Positions 17,900 through 26,700 are shown, counted from the stretch's first letter. The stretch: DNA of 64,000 bases from Companilactobacillus tucceti DSM 20183 (GCF_001434665.1 NZ_AZDG01000002.1:83879-147878), one strand, 5' to 3'. Made by a program: numbers and translations. The notes: generated by a model from the sequence alone, not told the origin.

Positions 17900-17919
17900 T
17901 TGTCACTAAGGTGTGACAA
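17900..17919. promoter_or_regulatory. Inverted-repeat operator candidate upstream of the PTS operon
   Basis: TTGTCAC, six bases, GTGACAA: a perfect 7-bp inverted repeat upstream of the cre site. Its placement suits an activator site for the PRD regulator encoded at the end of the operon (inference). The same TGTCAC word recurs in the structured element at 15807-15917. Confidence 0.45.
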
Positions 17920-18012
17920 AGGAATTTTGTTAGTTGCTACTGTCAAAATTATGAAAAGTCTTCCTATTACTGGTAGAATAGAGAAGCAAATAAAAAAAGA
18001 ATATGGTGAATT

Positions 18013-18873
18013 ATGGAACTAAAAGATATGTATGGGAATGTACTTGTCGGTACAGTTACAGACTTAAATAAAGATGAAGCTTTTGTTCAAATCGAAGGTA
18101 ATACTTTTGCTTTGAAGTTAAGTGAATTAAATGAGATCCCTGAATTAGGGGATGAGATGGCTGGTTTTGTGTATGAAAATCAGTCTCGTAAAAATCGTAT
18201 GACTACTAATCTTCCAGGTGTTTTACAAGGTGTTTGGGATTTTGCAAAAGTAACCGAGGTCAGAACGGATCTTGGTGTTTTTGTAGATATTGGATTAGAC
18301 GATAAAGATATTGTTGTTTCGTTAGATGATCTACCATTAGAGCACTCCGAATGGCCCAAAAAGGGAGATACACTAATGGTTAAACTAGTTATAGACCACA
18401 AGGGACGTTTATGGGGAAAATTAGCTGATTTAAATATTTATATGCAATTAATGCGTAGTGCTAATTTGGAAGACAAAAATAAAAATAAAGAAGCTACTGT
18501 TATAGCTATTAGAAATTCTGGTACTTTCGTCATTACAGAAGATTATTATCTAGGGTTCATTCATCAAAATGAACAAGATGGACCAATGCATATCGGCCAA
18601 CATGTCACAGCGCGTGTAATTGGATCAAGTCATAGAAGATTGAATCTATCAATGAAACCTCGTGCTTATGAAGAAATAAGCCCTGATGCTCAAATGATTA
18701 TGGCTGTTTTGGAACATGCTAGAGACGGTAAAATTCCATATACAGATAAAAGTGATCCAGATTCAATTCGTGAGTATTTTGGTATTAGTAAAGGTAGTTT
18801 TAAGCGTGCTTTAGGTAACTTGATGAAGCAAGGTAAAATTGAACAAAAAGATGGTTATACTTATTTAAAGTAG
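18013..18873 (+). CDS. cvfB: CvfB-family S1 RNA-binding protein
   Basis: A 286-residue protein of the CvfB/YitL family. It has three to four S1-like OB-fold domains: about residues 1-60, 68-135 (VFVDIGLDDKDIVVSLDDL) and 145-210. A C-terminal winged helix (about 225-285; SIREYFGISKGSFKRALGNLMKQGKI) follows. In staphylococci CvfB binds RNA and affects virulence gene expression; its molecular role in lactobacilli is not settled. It is first in the plus-strand cluster cvfB-xerD-ribT-scpA-scpB-rluB, with 9 bp to xerD. A GGTGAATT sequence just before the ATG may act as the ribosome binding site, though spacing is tight. Confidence 0.85.
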   Translation: MELKDMYGNVLVGTVTDLNKDEAFVQIEGNTFALKLSELNEIPELGDEMAGFVYENQSRKNRMTTNLPGVLQGVWDFAKVTEVRTDLGVFVDIGLDDKDIVVSLDDLPLEHSEWPKKGDTLMVKLVIDHKGRLWGKLADLNIYMQLMRSANLEDKNKNKEATVIAIRNSGTFVITEDYYLGFIHQNEQDGPMHIGQHVTARVIGSSHRRLNLSMKPRAYEEISPDAQMIMAVLEHARDGKIPYTDKSDPDSIREYFGISKGSFKRALGNLMKQGKIEQKDGYTYLK

Positions 18874-18882
18874 GGTGATTAT

Positions 18883-19797
18883 TTGGATAAAACACTAAAA
18901 AATCAAGCTATGTTAGATGCTTTGAATGATTATTCGCGTTTCTTACGATTAGATCGTGGTCTTTCGAAAAATACAATTATTTCATATCATCAAGATTTAT
19001 ATGAGTACAGTTGTTATTTGGAAAAGAACAATATAAGCAGTTACCCTAAAGATCATTTTTTAGTGACTAATTTTTTTGTCGACCAAGACAAACAAAAAAA
19101 GTCCAAAACATCTCAAATGAGAATGTTTTCGGCTTTAAAAAAATTCTATCAGTGGTTAGAACTGACGGATAAAATCGAAAGTAATCCGATGAATGAGTTG
19201 GATGCTCCTAAAAAGGGCTCTCATTTACCGGTTGTTTTGTCGATGGATGAAGTTGATTCATTAATAGAATCACCTGATATTTCTATGCCTCTAGGTGTAC
19301 GTGATCGGGCCATATTTGAAGTGATGTACGCAACTGGATTACGTGTAAGTGAACTGGTCAACCTTTCGATGGATGATCTTCATTTGGATCTTGGTCTTAT
19401 TAAAACCTTGGGAAAAGGTGATAAAGAAAGACTTTTACCAATTGGAGATACTGCTATTAAATGGTTAAATAAGTATTTTGATGAGACTAGAAATCAATTA
19501 GTGGATAAATATGGAGCTCAAAAAGAAGTTTTTTTGAATTTTCGTGGCAAAAAGTTAACTCGTCAATCCATTTGGAGAATGATAAAAAAATATATTCAAA
19601 AAGTTGGTATTAAAAAAGATGTTACACCCCATACATTGAGACATTCTTTTGCAACTAATCTCTTGGAAAATGGAGCTGATCTTCGGGTAGTACAAGAGTT
19701 ACTCGGACATTCAGATATTTCTACAACGCAAATTTATACGCATATTAATAAAACGCAAATGAAACAAGTTTACAATAGAGCGCATCCACGGGCTTAA
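18883..19797 (+). CDS. xerD: Tyrosine recombinase XerD
   Basis: Site-specific recombinase that, with XerC, resolves chromosome dimers at dif during division. At 304 residues it has the expected length. The N-terminal SAM-like core-binding domain covers about residues 13-97. The catalytic set is complete: Arg154 (TGLRVSEL), Lys178 (GKGDK), His250 and Arg253 (PHTLRHSF), His276 (LGHSDIS) and nucleophile Tyr285. The TTG start at 18883 is supported by a GGGTGAT ribosome binding site 9 bp after cvfB. A XerC paralogue lies at 45875. The xerD-ribT-scpA-scpB-rluB order is widespread in lactobacilli and links chromosome resolution with condensin genes. Confidence 0.93.
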   Translation: MDKTLKNQAMLDALNDYSRFLRLDRGLSKNTIISYHQDLYEYSCYLEKNNISSYPKDHFLVTNFFVDQDKQKKSKTSQMRMFSALKKFYQWLELTDKIESNPMNELDAPKKGSHLPVVLSMDEVDSLIESPDISMPLGVRDRAIFEVMYATGLRVSELVNLSMDDLHLDLGLIKTLGKGDKERLLPIGDTAIKWLNKYFDETRNQLVDKYGAQKEVFLNFRGKKLTRQSIWRMIKKYIQKVGIKKDVTPHTLRHSFATNLLENGADLRVVQELLGHSDISTTQIYTHINKTQMKQVYNRAHPRA

Positions 19798-19808
19798 TTG
19801 GAGGAATT

Positions 19809-20186
19809 ATGCTAAATAAATATAGTGATGAAAATAAGAAGATAGCTATGGGATTCCTTTCATATATTCCGGATTTAAAAGATATGGATAATATGGAACA
19901 GGAACTTAGATTGTATGCTGAAGATGATAATCGACAATTATATTTATGGAAGAGTAACCTTGAAGATTACTCTGGAATAGTTGCTTTGTCTTTTTCTGAG
20001 CATACGGTCTTTGTTGAGTATATTTCTTTAAATCCTTCATATCGCTCTCAAAGTAATATGTATAAAATATTGGATGAAATTCAGCAAAAATTTTCTAATC
20101 AAACTATTCTCGGTAATTTTAATCTTGTAAAATTGATCAAAGGCTGGCACAATAAGCAAGCTGAGGAAGTGTCTGAAGAAGAATGA
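19809..20186 (+). CDS. ribT: RibT-like GNAT-fold protein
   Basis: A 125-residue protein resembling RibT, a small GNAT-fold acetyltransferase-like protein first seen in the Bacillus riboflavin operon. Here it lies outside any riboflavin operon, between xerD and scpA, as in other lactobacilli. The segment YISLNPSYRSQSNMYKILDEIQ, about residues 74-95, is the putative acetyl-CoA-binding turn and helix. The RxxG-type motif is not fully canonical, so activity is uncertain. A GGAGGAATT ribosome binding site lies 11 bp after xerD. Its stop overlaps the scpA start codon by four bases, indicating coupled translation. Confidence 0.75.
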   Translation: MLNKYSDENKKIAMGFLSYIPDLKDMDNMEQELRLYAEDDNRQLYLWKSNLEDYSGIVALSFSEHTVFVEYISLNPSYRSQSNMYKILDEIQQKFSNQTILGNFNLVKLIKGWHNKQAEEVSEEE

Positions 20187-20911
20187 AAAAATTGAACTTG
20201 ATTTTGACCGATTTTGAAGGTCCAATTGATTTATTATTACATCTTATTAAAGAATCTAAAATTGATATTTACGATATTCCAATTGCACAGATAACACAGC
20301 AGTACTTGGACTATCTTAATAAGATGAAAGTTTTAGAGTTAGATATTGCCGGAGATTACTTAGTAATGGCTTCTACACTCATGTCTATTAAAAGTAAAAT
20401 GTTACTTCCAAAGGCACCTGATGAATTTGATGATGATGAATTAGAAATGGATGATCCAAGAGATCAATTGGTTTCTCAGTTATTGACTTATCAAACATTC
20501 AAACGTGTTTCTGAATATTTTTCCGAAAAGGAAAAAATACGTAGGTTGTCATTTGATAAAGATGTAAGTATTTCGCAAATTCCGGTTGAGAAATTTTTAT
20601 TACCAGATTCAATAGCTTTAGATGATTTAAAAGAGACCTATATGGATCTTTTGATCAATCAGAATAATCGTCAGCCACAGACTGAAATTATCCAGAACGA
20701 AACATTATCTATTGAAGATGCAGAAGAAAATATTTTGCAAAAATTAACTACAGTTAAAAAAACTAACTTTCAATCACTTTTGAAACTTCATAATGATATT
20801 GAAGAAGTTGTTACTAATTTTATGGCTATTTTAGAAATGGTCAGGAAGCAACAGGTTTTAGCAATACAAGATGGATATCAAAGTGATTTATTTATTGAAT
20901 TGAGGAATTAA
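20183..20911 (+). CDS. scpA: Segregation and condensation protein A
   Basis: The kleisin subunit of the bacterial SMC condensin complex, which compacts and segregates the chromosome. At 242 residues it has the usual length. The N-terminal family motif FEGPIDLLLHLIKE is at about residues 11-24 and the SMC-contacting helices follow. The centre (residues 83-98) is very acidic and likely disordered. The winged-helix C-terminal region contacts the other SMC head. The ATG overlaps the end of ribT, and scpB begins 2 bp after the stop, so the partners are translationally linked. Confidence 0.95.
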   Translation: MKKLNLILTDFEGPIDLLLHLIKESKIDIYDIPIAQITQQYLDYLNKMKVLELDIAGDYLVMASTLMSIKSKMLLPKAPDEFDDDELEMDDPRDQLVSQLLTYQTFKRVSEYFSEKEKIRRLSFDKDVSISQIPVEKFLLPDSIALDDLKETYMDLLINQNNRQPQTEIIQNETLSIEDAEENILQKLTTVKKTNFQSLLKLHNDIEEVVTNFMAILEMVRKQQVLAIQDGYQSDLFIELRN

Positions 20912-20913
20912 AT

Positions 20914-21438
20914 GTGTATCAAGCTAAAATTATGGCTTTGCTTTTTGTAGCAGGTGATCAAGGTATTAAAGAAAAAGATTTAGCTGAATTATTAGAAATC
21001 GATCGTGCAGCATTAAGGCAAAGTATTGAACAATTGAAGATTAAGTTAATGAGTGATCAAGATTCTGGTATTATGCTTTTTCAATACAATACTTCATATA
21101 AGTTGATAACAAAAAGCGAATATAGCGAATTGTTGACAAAGTATTTTAAGACAGGTTTAGGTACAAAACTAAGCCAAGCTGCTTTAGAAGTATTATCGAT
21201 AATTGCTTATCGTCAACCAATTACAAGAATTGAAGTTGATGAAATTAGAGGTGTACAAAGTTCAGGTAGTATAAATACTTTGTTGGCTCGCAAGTTGATC
21301 AAAGAAGATGGGAAAAAAGATGTTATCGGTCATCCCAATCTTTATGTTTTGACAGATGAATTTTTTGATTATTTTGGAATAAAGAGTATTGAAGAACTTC
21401 CTAAAATTGAAAAGTTTGAAGATTATAAAGAGGAATAA
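20914..21438 (+). CDS. scpB: Segregation and condensation protein B
   Basis: A winged-helix partner of ScpA in the SMC complex. The protein is 174 residues with a GTG start at 20914. Recognisable parts are the N-terminal winged helix (GDQGIKEKDLAELLEI) and the highly conserved LSQAALEVLSIIAYRQPITR segment, about residues 89-108, followed by IDEIRGV-like EVDEIRGVQSSG. It follows scpA after 2 bp and precedes rluB by 3 bp, so the three are one translational unit. Confidence 0.95.
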   Translation: MYQAKIMALLFVAGDQGIKEKDLAELLEIDRAALRQSIEQLKIKLMSDQDSGIMLFQYNTSYKLITKSEYSELLTKYFKTGLGTKLSQAALEVLSIIAYRQPITRIEVDEIRGVQSSGSINTLLARKLIKEDGKKDVIGHPNLYVLTDEFFDYFGIKSIEELPKIEKFEDYKEE

Positions 21439-21441
21439 TAA

Positions 21442-22173
21442 ATGGTAGAAACCAATAAAGTAAGATTACAAAAGGCTATGGCAGACGCTGGTATAGCTTC
21501 AAGAAGAAAATCAGAGGAATTAATTGCTGGTGGACATGTTTTAGTTAACGGTAAAGTAGTTAAGGAAATGGGTGTTAAAGTTGATCACCACGATAAAATA
21601 GAAGTTGATGGTGTTCCTATTCATAACGAAAAGAAACGTTATATTTTGATGTATAAACCTAGAGGAGTCATTTCCGCGGTTAAAGATGATAAGGACCGTA
21701 AAGTTATTACAGATTTATTGGAAGAAGACTTTAGAGAACGTGTTTATCCAGTAGGTAGATTAGATTATGATACTTCAGGATTGATCATTTTAACTAATGA
21801 TGGTGATTTTGCCAACAAATTAATGCATCCTAAATATCATGTCGAAAAAACTTATGTTGCTAAAATAAAGGGCATTTTAGCACTCGAAGAAATAAAAAAA
21901 CTAGAGCGTGGGATGAAGCTTAAAGATTTCAAGACGTCACCAGCTAAAGTTCAAGTAATGTCTAAAGATATGAAAAAAGGAACTTCAATTGTTAAGTTAG
22001 TTATTCATGAAGGACACAATCATCAAGTTAAGAATATGTTCGCAGCTGTGGGTCATCCAGTTATTAAATTATCTCGTGAAAAATATGGCTTTTTGACTCT
22101 AGATGGCCTCGTATCAGGTAAATATCGTGATCTTACAAGACAAGAAGTCGCTAAGTTGAAAGATAGGAAATAA
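21442..22173 (+). CDS. rluB: 23S rRNA pseudouridine synthase RluB family
   Basis: A 243-residue RNA-modifying enzyme. An S4 RNA-binding domain covers residues 6-60 (RLQKAMADAGIASRRKSEEL). The pseudouridine synthase domain has the GRLDYDTSGL motif with catalytic Asp108. It should convert a uridine near position 2605 of 23S rRNA (E. coli numbering) to pseudouridine. It is last in the cvfB-rluB cluster and is followed by the FMN riboswitch. Without an assay RluB cannot be fully separated from the RsuA/RluE/RluF relatives, but the scpB-rluB neighbourhood is typical. Confidence 0.9.
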   Translation: MVETNKVRLQKAMADAGIASRRKSEELIAGGHVLVNGKVVKEMGVKVDHHDKIEVDGVPIHNEKKRYILMYKPRGVISAVKDDKDRKVITDLLEEDFRERVYPVGRLDYDTSGLIILTNDGDFANKLMHPKYHVEKTYVAKIKGILALEEIKKLERGMKLKDFKTSPAKVQVMSKDMKKGTSIVKLVIHEGHNHQVKNMFAAVGHPVIKLSREKYGFLTLDGLVSGKYRDLTRQEVAKLKDRK

Positions 22174-22210
22174 TTTGTTATAGTTAGTTTGTTAAAAATT
22201 TAATAAGTTG

Positions 22211-22367
22211 GTTTTCAGGGCAGGGTGAAATTCCCGACCGGCGGTATAGTCCGCGACCCAGGTTTTCCTGGTTGATTGGGTTTAATTCCCAAACCGATAG
22301 TAAAGTCTAGATGAAAGAAAACAGATTAGGTCTGTTTTGGTGTGCCCAAAATAGGCCTATTTTCTTT
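22211..22367 (+). promoter_or_regulatory. FMN riboswitch (RFN element) with terminator platform
   Basis: The RFN consensus CAGGGCAGGGTGAAATTCCC begins at 22216 and the aptamer ends with GATGAAAGAAAAC. Its closing stem pairs GTTTTC (22211-22216) with GAAAAC (22317-22322). Downstream, an antiterminator (AAAACAGA 22318-22325 with TCTGTTTT 22331-22338) competes with both the closing stem and a terminator. The terminator stem pairs GGTCTGTTTTGG (22329-22340) with CCAAAATAGGCC (22346-22357) and is followed by a T-rich tract. FMN binding should therefore end transcription before ribU. Confidence 0.95.
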
Positions 22368-22393
22368 GGAAATCGGCAAGGAAGGTTGATTTT

Positions 22394-22954
22394 ATGGGAA
22401 AGAGTACTTATAAGTTTCAAGAAATGGTAACTATATCTATTTTTGCGGCATTTGCGGCAATAATTATGTTTTTCGAATTCCCGGTATTACCATGGTTCCC
22501 ATTCTTGAAAGTTGATTTAAGTGATATAGTCACAATAATTGGAACGATTTTTTATGGACCTGTTGGGGGAAGCTTGATTGCTTTGATCAAGGCTTTAGTA
22601 CATTGGTTGGTAACCGGATCAGGAGTTGCTGGAATAATTGGAAATGGTGCTAATGTAATTGGAGCAATTGCTTTGTTACTACCATTTGGTTACTTCTGGA
22701 AGAGAAGTAATAAGACAATGGCAATTATTACCGGTACTATTTCGATGACGGTCGTAATGTCAGTTTTGAATTATTTTGTTATTATGCCACTTTATATTAA
22801 TGTAATCGGCATGCAACTAAATATGAGTTTGGCAAAATATGTAGCAACTGGAGTTATTCCATTTAATATCGTTAAGTCATTGATCATTTCAGTTGGTGTT
22901 TTAGTTGTTTATCCGCGTCTAAAGGGTCATTTTGTTAATAAAACTGTAAACTAG
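22394..22954 (+). CDS. ribU: Riboflavin ECF transporter S component RibU
   Basis: A 186-residue substrate-binding membrane subunit of an energy-coupling-factor transporter. About six helices are visible. The N-terminal FAAFAAIIMFFEFP...PFLKVDLSDIV segment and LIKALVHWLVTGSG are typical RibU motifs, including the conserved K-D contact residues. It imports riboflavin using a shared EcfAA'T module not in this window. The FMN riboswitch directly upstream confirms the substrate class. An AAGGAAGG sequence at 22379-22386 is the ribosome binding site. The organism therefore scavenges riboflavin; no biosynthetic rib operon is seen here. Confidence 0.96.
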   Translation: MGKSTYKFQEMVTISIFAAFAAIIMFFEFPVLPWFPFLKVDLSDIVTIIGTIFYGPVGGSLIALIKALVHWLVTGSGVAGIIGNGANVIGAIALLLPFGYFWKRSNKTMAIITGTISMTVVMSVLNYFVIMPLYINVIGMQLNMSLAKYVATGVIPFNIVKSLIISVGVLVVYPRLKGHFVNKTVN

Positions 22955-23036
22955 TGATTCTTTAGAAATCTTTAAAGAATAAATTGTAATTTTTATGATA
23001 TGCTTTAAGGGGTAGAAATTAGGAGGTTGGTTTTCA

Positions 23037-24140
23037 ATGGCCGAGAACAACAAAAATAACACTTCTGGTGAAAATATCCCCAATTCAACTGCTGGATTAG
23101 AAGGATCAGTTAGTCAAGAAGATTTAAAGAAATATCATTTGATTCCATCAGATGATAATGAAAATATTCAAGATAATCAAAATGTAGAACAATATCAAAA
23201 TGAACCGGTTCAAGACAATCAAGATAAACAAGAACCTGTTGCTCCAGTTATTCCTGTATCTTCAAATGATGATCACTTGCATAGAAGTCAGGCAGAACCT
23301 GATCATTTGGAACAATCTGAAGAGTCACAAGAAATACCACAGGAACAACCAGATCAAAATCAATACGATCAAATTGAGTCGGAACCAAAGGATCAAGAGC
23401 AAGATTTAAATTCTAATCCGGTCGAACCTGAATCAAATCAACCTGAGGAAGCTGAATCAAAAGAAGAAGCTAAGCCTTGGGAAAAGAGCTTTGATGATGA
23501 TAATGATGAAAGTGGCCATGTTTCAAGAGCTGTAAGTAAGAAAAAGCAACGTGGAAATCATACTTTAGTAACTACTTTAGTTATTGCTCTGATTGTAATT
23601 ATGTTTGCACCAGTTGTTATTAATGCGATGCATAGTAACAGTGGTGGTGATTTAGATAGTACTCAATCTGAGAAGTCTGTTGAAAGTAAAGATAAGAGTT
23701 CAAAGAAAAAGGCTAAGCCTAAGAAAAAGAAGAGCGACACTAATAAGTCATCAGAAAAGAAGACTACTAAGAAGAAGTCAAATTCTGAGACTGATAATGA
23801 TGCCAATACTTCTAACGATACATCTAATCAATCAACTGATTCAGACAGTCAAGATACTACAACAACTGATAATTCAGCAAATCAAGCAACTACTGGTACT
23901 GCTTCAAATAATAACGGTGGAAATGCTAATTCTGGTACACAATCAGATACATCACAATCACAAAGTAACAATACTAGTTCAACCAATGATTCTTCAGCAT
24001 CAGCATCTACTTATACAGTAAAAGCCGGTGATAATTGGTTTAGAATTGCTTATAATAATAATATGACTACTGCTCAATTGAAGGGCTTAAATGGTGGAGT
24101 TTCTACTTTGACACCAGGTACAACATTAAGATTAAAATAG
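23037..24140 (+). CDS. Membrane-anchored LysM-domain protein
   Basis: A 367-residue protein of single-span topology. Residues 1-170 are hydrophilic, rich in Asp, Glu, Gln and Asn, and probably disordered in the cytoplasm. A transmembrane helix at about 176-197 follows a basic KKKQRG stop. Residues 198-322 form a Lys-rich, then Ser/Thr/Asn-rich extracellular linker. A LysM domain (about 323-367; YTVKAGDNWFRIA) ends the protein and should bind peptidoglycan. The linker is low-complexity, so length may vary between strains. An AGGAGG ribosome binding site precedes the ATG. No enzymatic domain is present; a role in anchoring or sensing the wall is inference. cmk follows a terminator. Confidence 0.85.
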   Translation: MAENNKNNTSGENIPNSTAGLEGSVSQEDLKKYHLIPSDDNENIQDNQNVEQYQNEPVQDNQDKQEPVAPVIPVSSNDDHLHRSQAEPDHLEQSEESQEIPQEQPDQNQYDQIESEPKDQEQDLNSNPVEPESNQPEEAESKEEAKPWEKSFDDDNDESGHVSRAVSKKKQRGNHTLVTTLVIALIVIMFAPVVINAMHSNSGGDLDSTQSEKSVESKDKSSKKKAKPKKKKSDTNKSSEKKTTKKKSNSETDNDANTSNDTSNQSTDSDSQDTTTTDNSANQATTGTASNNNGGNANSGTQSDTSQSQSNNTSSTNDSSASASTYTVKAGDNWFRIAYNNNMTTAQLKGLNGGVSTLTPGTTLRLK

Positions 24141-24149
24141 AAGTTTAAG

Positions 24150-24184
24150 AAGGGTCTTGGACATTAAATTGTCGGGCCCTTTTG
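24150..24184 (+). terminator. Terminator after the LysM gene
   Basis: Stem AAGGGTCttGGACA with TGTCgGGCCCTT around ATTAAAT-type loop, followed by TTTT at 24181-24183. The cmk ribosome binding site starts just after it. Confidence 0.75.
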
Positions 24185-24202
24185 TTAAGGAGAGAACTAT
24201 TA

Positions 24203-24862
24203 ATGCAAATTGCTATCGATGGACCGGCTTCAGCTGGTAAGAGTACTATTGCTAAATTAATTGCTAAAAATCTAAATTTTGTTTATTGTGATACAGGAGC
24301 AATGTATAGAACTGTCACTTTACTTGCAAAAAAGAATCAATTAGATTATGGTGATGAGTCAGGTATTTTAAATTTAATGCGTGATCATAAAATTTATTTT
24401 GTTAACAAAGAAGATGGACAACATGTCTTCTTGGATGATGAGGATGTATCAGATGTTATCCGTACCGAAGAAATCACTAATAACGTTTCTCAAGTTTCAG
24501 CTATTAAAGAAGTAAGAACACAATTAGTTGAAATGCAACGTAAAATGGCTGACAATACTAATATTGTCATGGATGGCCGTGATATTGGTACAACTGTTTT
24601 ACCAAATGCTGAAGTAAAAATATTTTTAATTGCCAGTGTTTCGGTTCGTGCTCAAAGAAGATTCAAAGATAATCAAGAACGTGGAATTGATGTTCCATTA
24701 ACACAATTAGAAGACGAAATAGCTACTCGTGACTATAAAGATTCGCATCGTGAGATTTCTCCGTTGAAAAAAGCGGATGATGCAATTGAAGTAGATACTT
24801 CTAATATGACGATTGAACAAGTAGTTGACCGTGTAACAGAAATTGTTAATGAAAAAAAGTAA
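24203..24862 (+). CDS. cmk: (d)CMP kinase
   Basis: Cytidylate kinase, phosphorylating CMP and dCMP with ATP. With the ATG at 24203 it is 219 residues, the normal bacterial length. The P-loop GPASAGKST covers residues 7-15. DTGAMYRT, MDGRDIGTTVLPNAE and the DSHREISPL motif for CMP binding are all present. The start is fixed by AAGGAGAG at 24187-24194; a reading from 24182 would start in the ribosome binding site. It is 27 bp upstream of der, a typical Firmicutes neighbour pair. Confidence 0.95.
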   Translation: MQIAIDGPASAGKSTIAKLIAKNLNFVYCDTGAMYRTVTLLAKKNQLDYGDESGILNLMRDHKIYFVNKEDGQHVFLDDEDVSDVIRTEEITNNVSQVSAIKEVRTQLVEMQRKMADNTNIVMDGRDIGTTVLPNAEVKIFLIASVSVRAQRRFKDNQERGIDVPLTQLEDEIATRDYKDSHREISPLKKADDAIEVDTSNMTIEQVVDRVTEIVNEKK

Positions 24863-24889
24863 AATTTTAAAATAAGAGGAGGTAGGTTT

Positions 24890-26203
24890 ATGGCTGTTCC
24901 TGTAGTTGCATTAGTAGGACGTCCTAATGTTGGTAAATCAACGATTTTTAATCGTATTATCAATGAACGTCTATCTATTGTTGAAGATACACCAGGTGTT
25001 ACTAGAGATAGGATTTATGCTAGAGCAAGTTGGCTTGGAAAAGAGTTTAGATTGATCGATACCGGTGGTATTGATATGAGTGGTGAACCATTGACTGTTC
25101 AAATCAAGAACCAGGCTGAAATTGCAATTGATGAAGCTGATGTTATTGTCTTTATCGTAAATGGTCAAAATGGTGTTACAAAAGAGGATGAGGATGTTGC
25201 TAAAATACTTTACAGAACTAAAAAACCTGTAGTTTTAGCAGTTAACAAAGCCGATAATCCCGAACAACGTCAAAATATATATGACTTTTATACTTTAGGC
25301 TTTGGTGATCCAAATCCAATTTCTGGTGCTCAGGGTACCGGTGTTGGTGATCTTTTAGATGAAATAGTTCATGCGTTTCCAGCTGATGCCAAGCATGAAG
25401 AAGATGAATCTGTTAAATTCAGTTTTATTGGACGTCCTAATGTTGGTAAATCCTCATTAGTTAACGCTATCCTTGGTGACGAGCGAGTTATCGTTTCAAA
25501 TATGGAAGGTACTACTCGTGATGCGGTAGATACTAAGTATCATGATGAAAAATTGGATAAAGATTTTACTATTATTGATACTGCTGGTATTAGAAAACGT
25601 GGTAAAGTTTATGAGAATACTGAAAAGTACTCTGTTTTGAGAGCTTTAAGTGCAATTGATAAATCCGATGTTGTTTGTGTTGTTTTAAATGCTGAAGAGG
25701 GTATTCGTGAACAAGATAAGCGTGTTGCGGGTTATGCACATAATGCTGGTAAAGGTGTAATTATTGTAGTTAATAAGTGGGATGCCTTGAAAAAGGATAC
25801 TCATACAATGAAAGATTTTGAAAATCAGATCAGAACTGAGTTCCAATATCTCTCATATGCTCCAATTCTTTTCACTTCTGCGGTTAAAGGCCAAAGATTG
25901 GATCAAATTCCAGAATTGGTTTCAAAAGTTTATGACAATCGACAAAGAAGAATTCAATCTGCCATTCTTAATGACTTATTGTTGCGTGCAACTTCTATTG
26001 CACCAACACCAGTTGTTAACGGTAAAAGATTGCGTATTTATTACATGACACAAGTGGCGGTTCAACCACCAACATTTGTTGTGTTTGTTAATGATAACGA
26101 ATTATTGCATTTCTCATATGAACGTTTCTTAATTAATCAATTAAGAGACACATTTGACTTTGAAGGAACACCTATTAAAATCTTGCCTAGAAAGCGTAAA
26201 TAA
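24890..26203 (+). CDS. der: Ribosome-assembly GTPase Der (EngA)
   Basis: An essential GTPase with two consecutive G domains and a C-terminal KH-like domain, needed for 50S subunit maturation. It has 437 residues, as expected. The first P-loop GRPNVGKST starts at residue 10 and the second GRPNVGKSS at about 181; each is followed by DTxG and NKxD motifs (NKAD, NKWD). The KH-like domain fills about 355-437 and ends in the basic tail LPRKRK. AGAGGAGG before the ATG is a strong ribosome binding site. Confidence 0.97.
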   Translation: MAVPVVALVGRPNVGKSTIFNRIINERLSIVEDTPGVTRDRIYARASWLGKEFRLIDTGGIDMSGEPLTVQIKNQAEIAIDEADVIVFIVNGQNGVTKEDEDVAKILYRTKKPVVLAVNKADNPEQRQNIYDFYTLGFGDPNPISGAQGTGVGDLLDEIVHAFPADAKHEEDESVKFSFIGRPNVGKSSLVNAILGDERVIVSNMEGTTRDAVDTKYHDEKLDKDFTIIDTAGIRKRGKVYENTEKYSVLRALSAIDKSDVVCVVLNAEEGIREQDKRVAGYAHNAGKGVIIVVNKWDALKKDTHTMKDFENQIRTEFQYLSYAPILFTSAVKGQRLDQIPELVSKVYDNRQRRIQSAILNDLLLRATSIAPTPVVNGKRLRIYYMTQVAVQPPTFVVFVNDNELLHFSYERFLINQLRDTFDFEGTPIKILPRKRK

Positions 26204-26285
26204 TCCTTAATTGACGCTAATTTGGAAGATTTTAGGCCAATATTTTAAATAAATTTAGAATTCGCCCATTTTAAGGGGTTAAAAC

Positions 26286-26314
26286 TTGCCACAGCCTTGG
26301 TGCTATGGTATTTT
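26286..26314 (+). promoter_or_regulatory. Promoter of hup
   Basis: TTGCCA at 26286-26291 and TATTTT at 26309-26314 with a 17-bp spacer. A leader of about 70 nt follows, holding two overlapping small inverted repeats (ATGAAC 26328-26333 with GTTCAT 26343-26348; GAACAC 26330-26335 with GTGTTC 26349-26354). Confidence 0.6.
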
Positions 26315-26389
26315 GAATAATGGAATGATGAACACAGTCGTCGTTCATGTGTTCTAAATTATTTATACAAATCTCCGGAGGTATTATGT

Positions 26390-26665
26390 ATGGCAAATAA
26401 AGCAGAACTTATTGATAGTGTTGCAAGTAAAACAGGTTTAACAAAGAAAGATGCAACTTCAGCAGTTGATGCTGTTTTTGAATCAATCCAAGAAAACTTA
26501 TCAGAAGGTAACAAAGTTCAACTAATTGGCTTTGGTAACTTTGAAGTACGTCAACGTGCAGCTCGTAAGGGTCGCAACCCACAAACTGGTGAAGAAATTA
26601 AGATTCCTGCAAGCAAGGTTCCTGCATTCAAACCAGGTAAGGCTTTGAAAGATTCAGTTAAATAG
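26390..26665 (+). CDS. hup: DNA-binding protein HU
   Basis: A 91-residue histone-like nucleoid protein that bends and compacts DNA as a dimer. The full HU signature is present: [12 protein letters not shown] start, [21 protein letters not shown] arm region (residues 46-66, described by its conserved Phe-Gly-Phe and Arg residues) and [13 protein letters not shown] near the end. CGGAGG at 26375-26380 is the ribosome binding site. It is a single-gene unit with its own promoter and terminator, as expected for an abundant protein, and its codon use is strongly biased. Confidence 0.97.
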   Translation: MANKAELIDSVASKTGLTKKDATSAVDAVFESIQENLSEGNKVQLIGFGNFEVRQRAARKGRNPQTGEEIKIPASKVPAFKPGKALKDSVK

Positions 26666-26675
26666 TTATTTTTGG

Positions 26676-26700
26676 GGGCGGTCGATTGACCGTCTTTTTT
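26676..26700 (+). terminator. Terminator of hup
   Basis: Short GC-rich stem GGCGGTC with GACCGTC around a GATT loop, followed by six T. Confidence 0.85.

Noticed and set aside
17798..18022. Plus-strand 74-codon frame between the PTS operon and cvfB
   Set aside because: It begins antisense to the EIIA start, has no ribosome binding site, overlaps the start of cvfB and spans the cre and inverted-repeat region.
18883..19797. xerD and xerC as prophage integrases
   Set aside because: Both are in conserved core operons with complete Xer motifs and no attachment sites or phage genes nearby.
23680..24021. Plus-strand 113-codon frame inside the LysM gene
   Set aside because: A shadow of the low-complexity Lys/Ser/Asn linker in another frame, giving an Arg/Leu/Ile-rich product with no start signal.
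26328..26354. LexA box in the hup leader
   Set aside because: The GAAC and GTTC halves are nine bases apart rather than four, so the repeat does not fit the LexA site.
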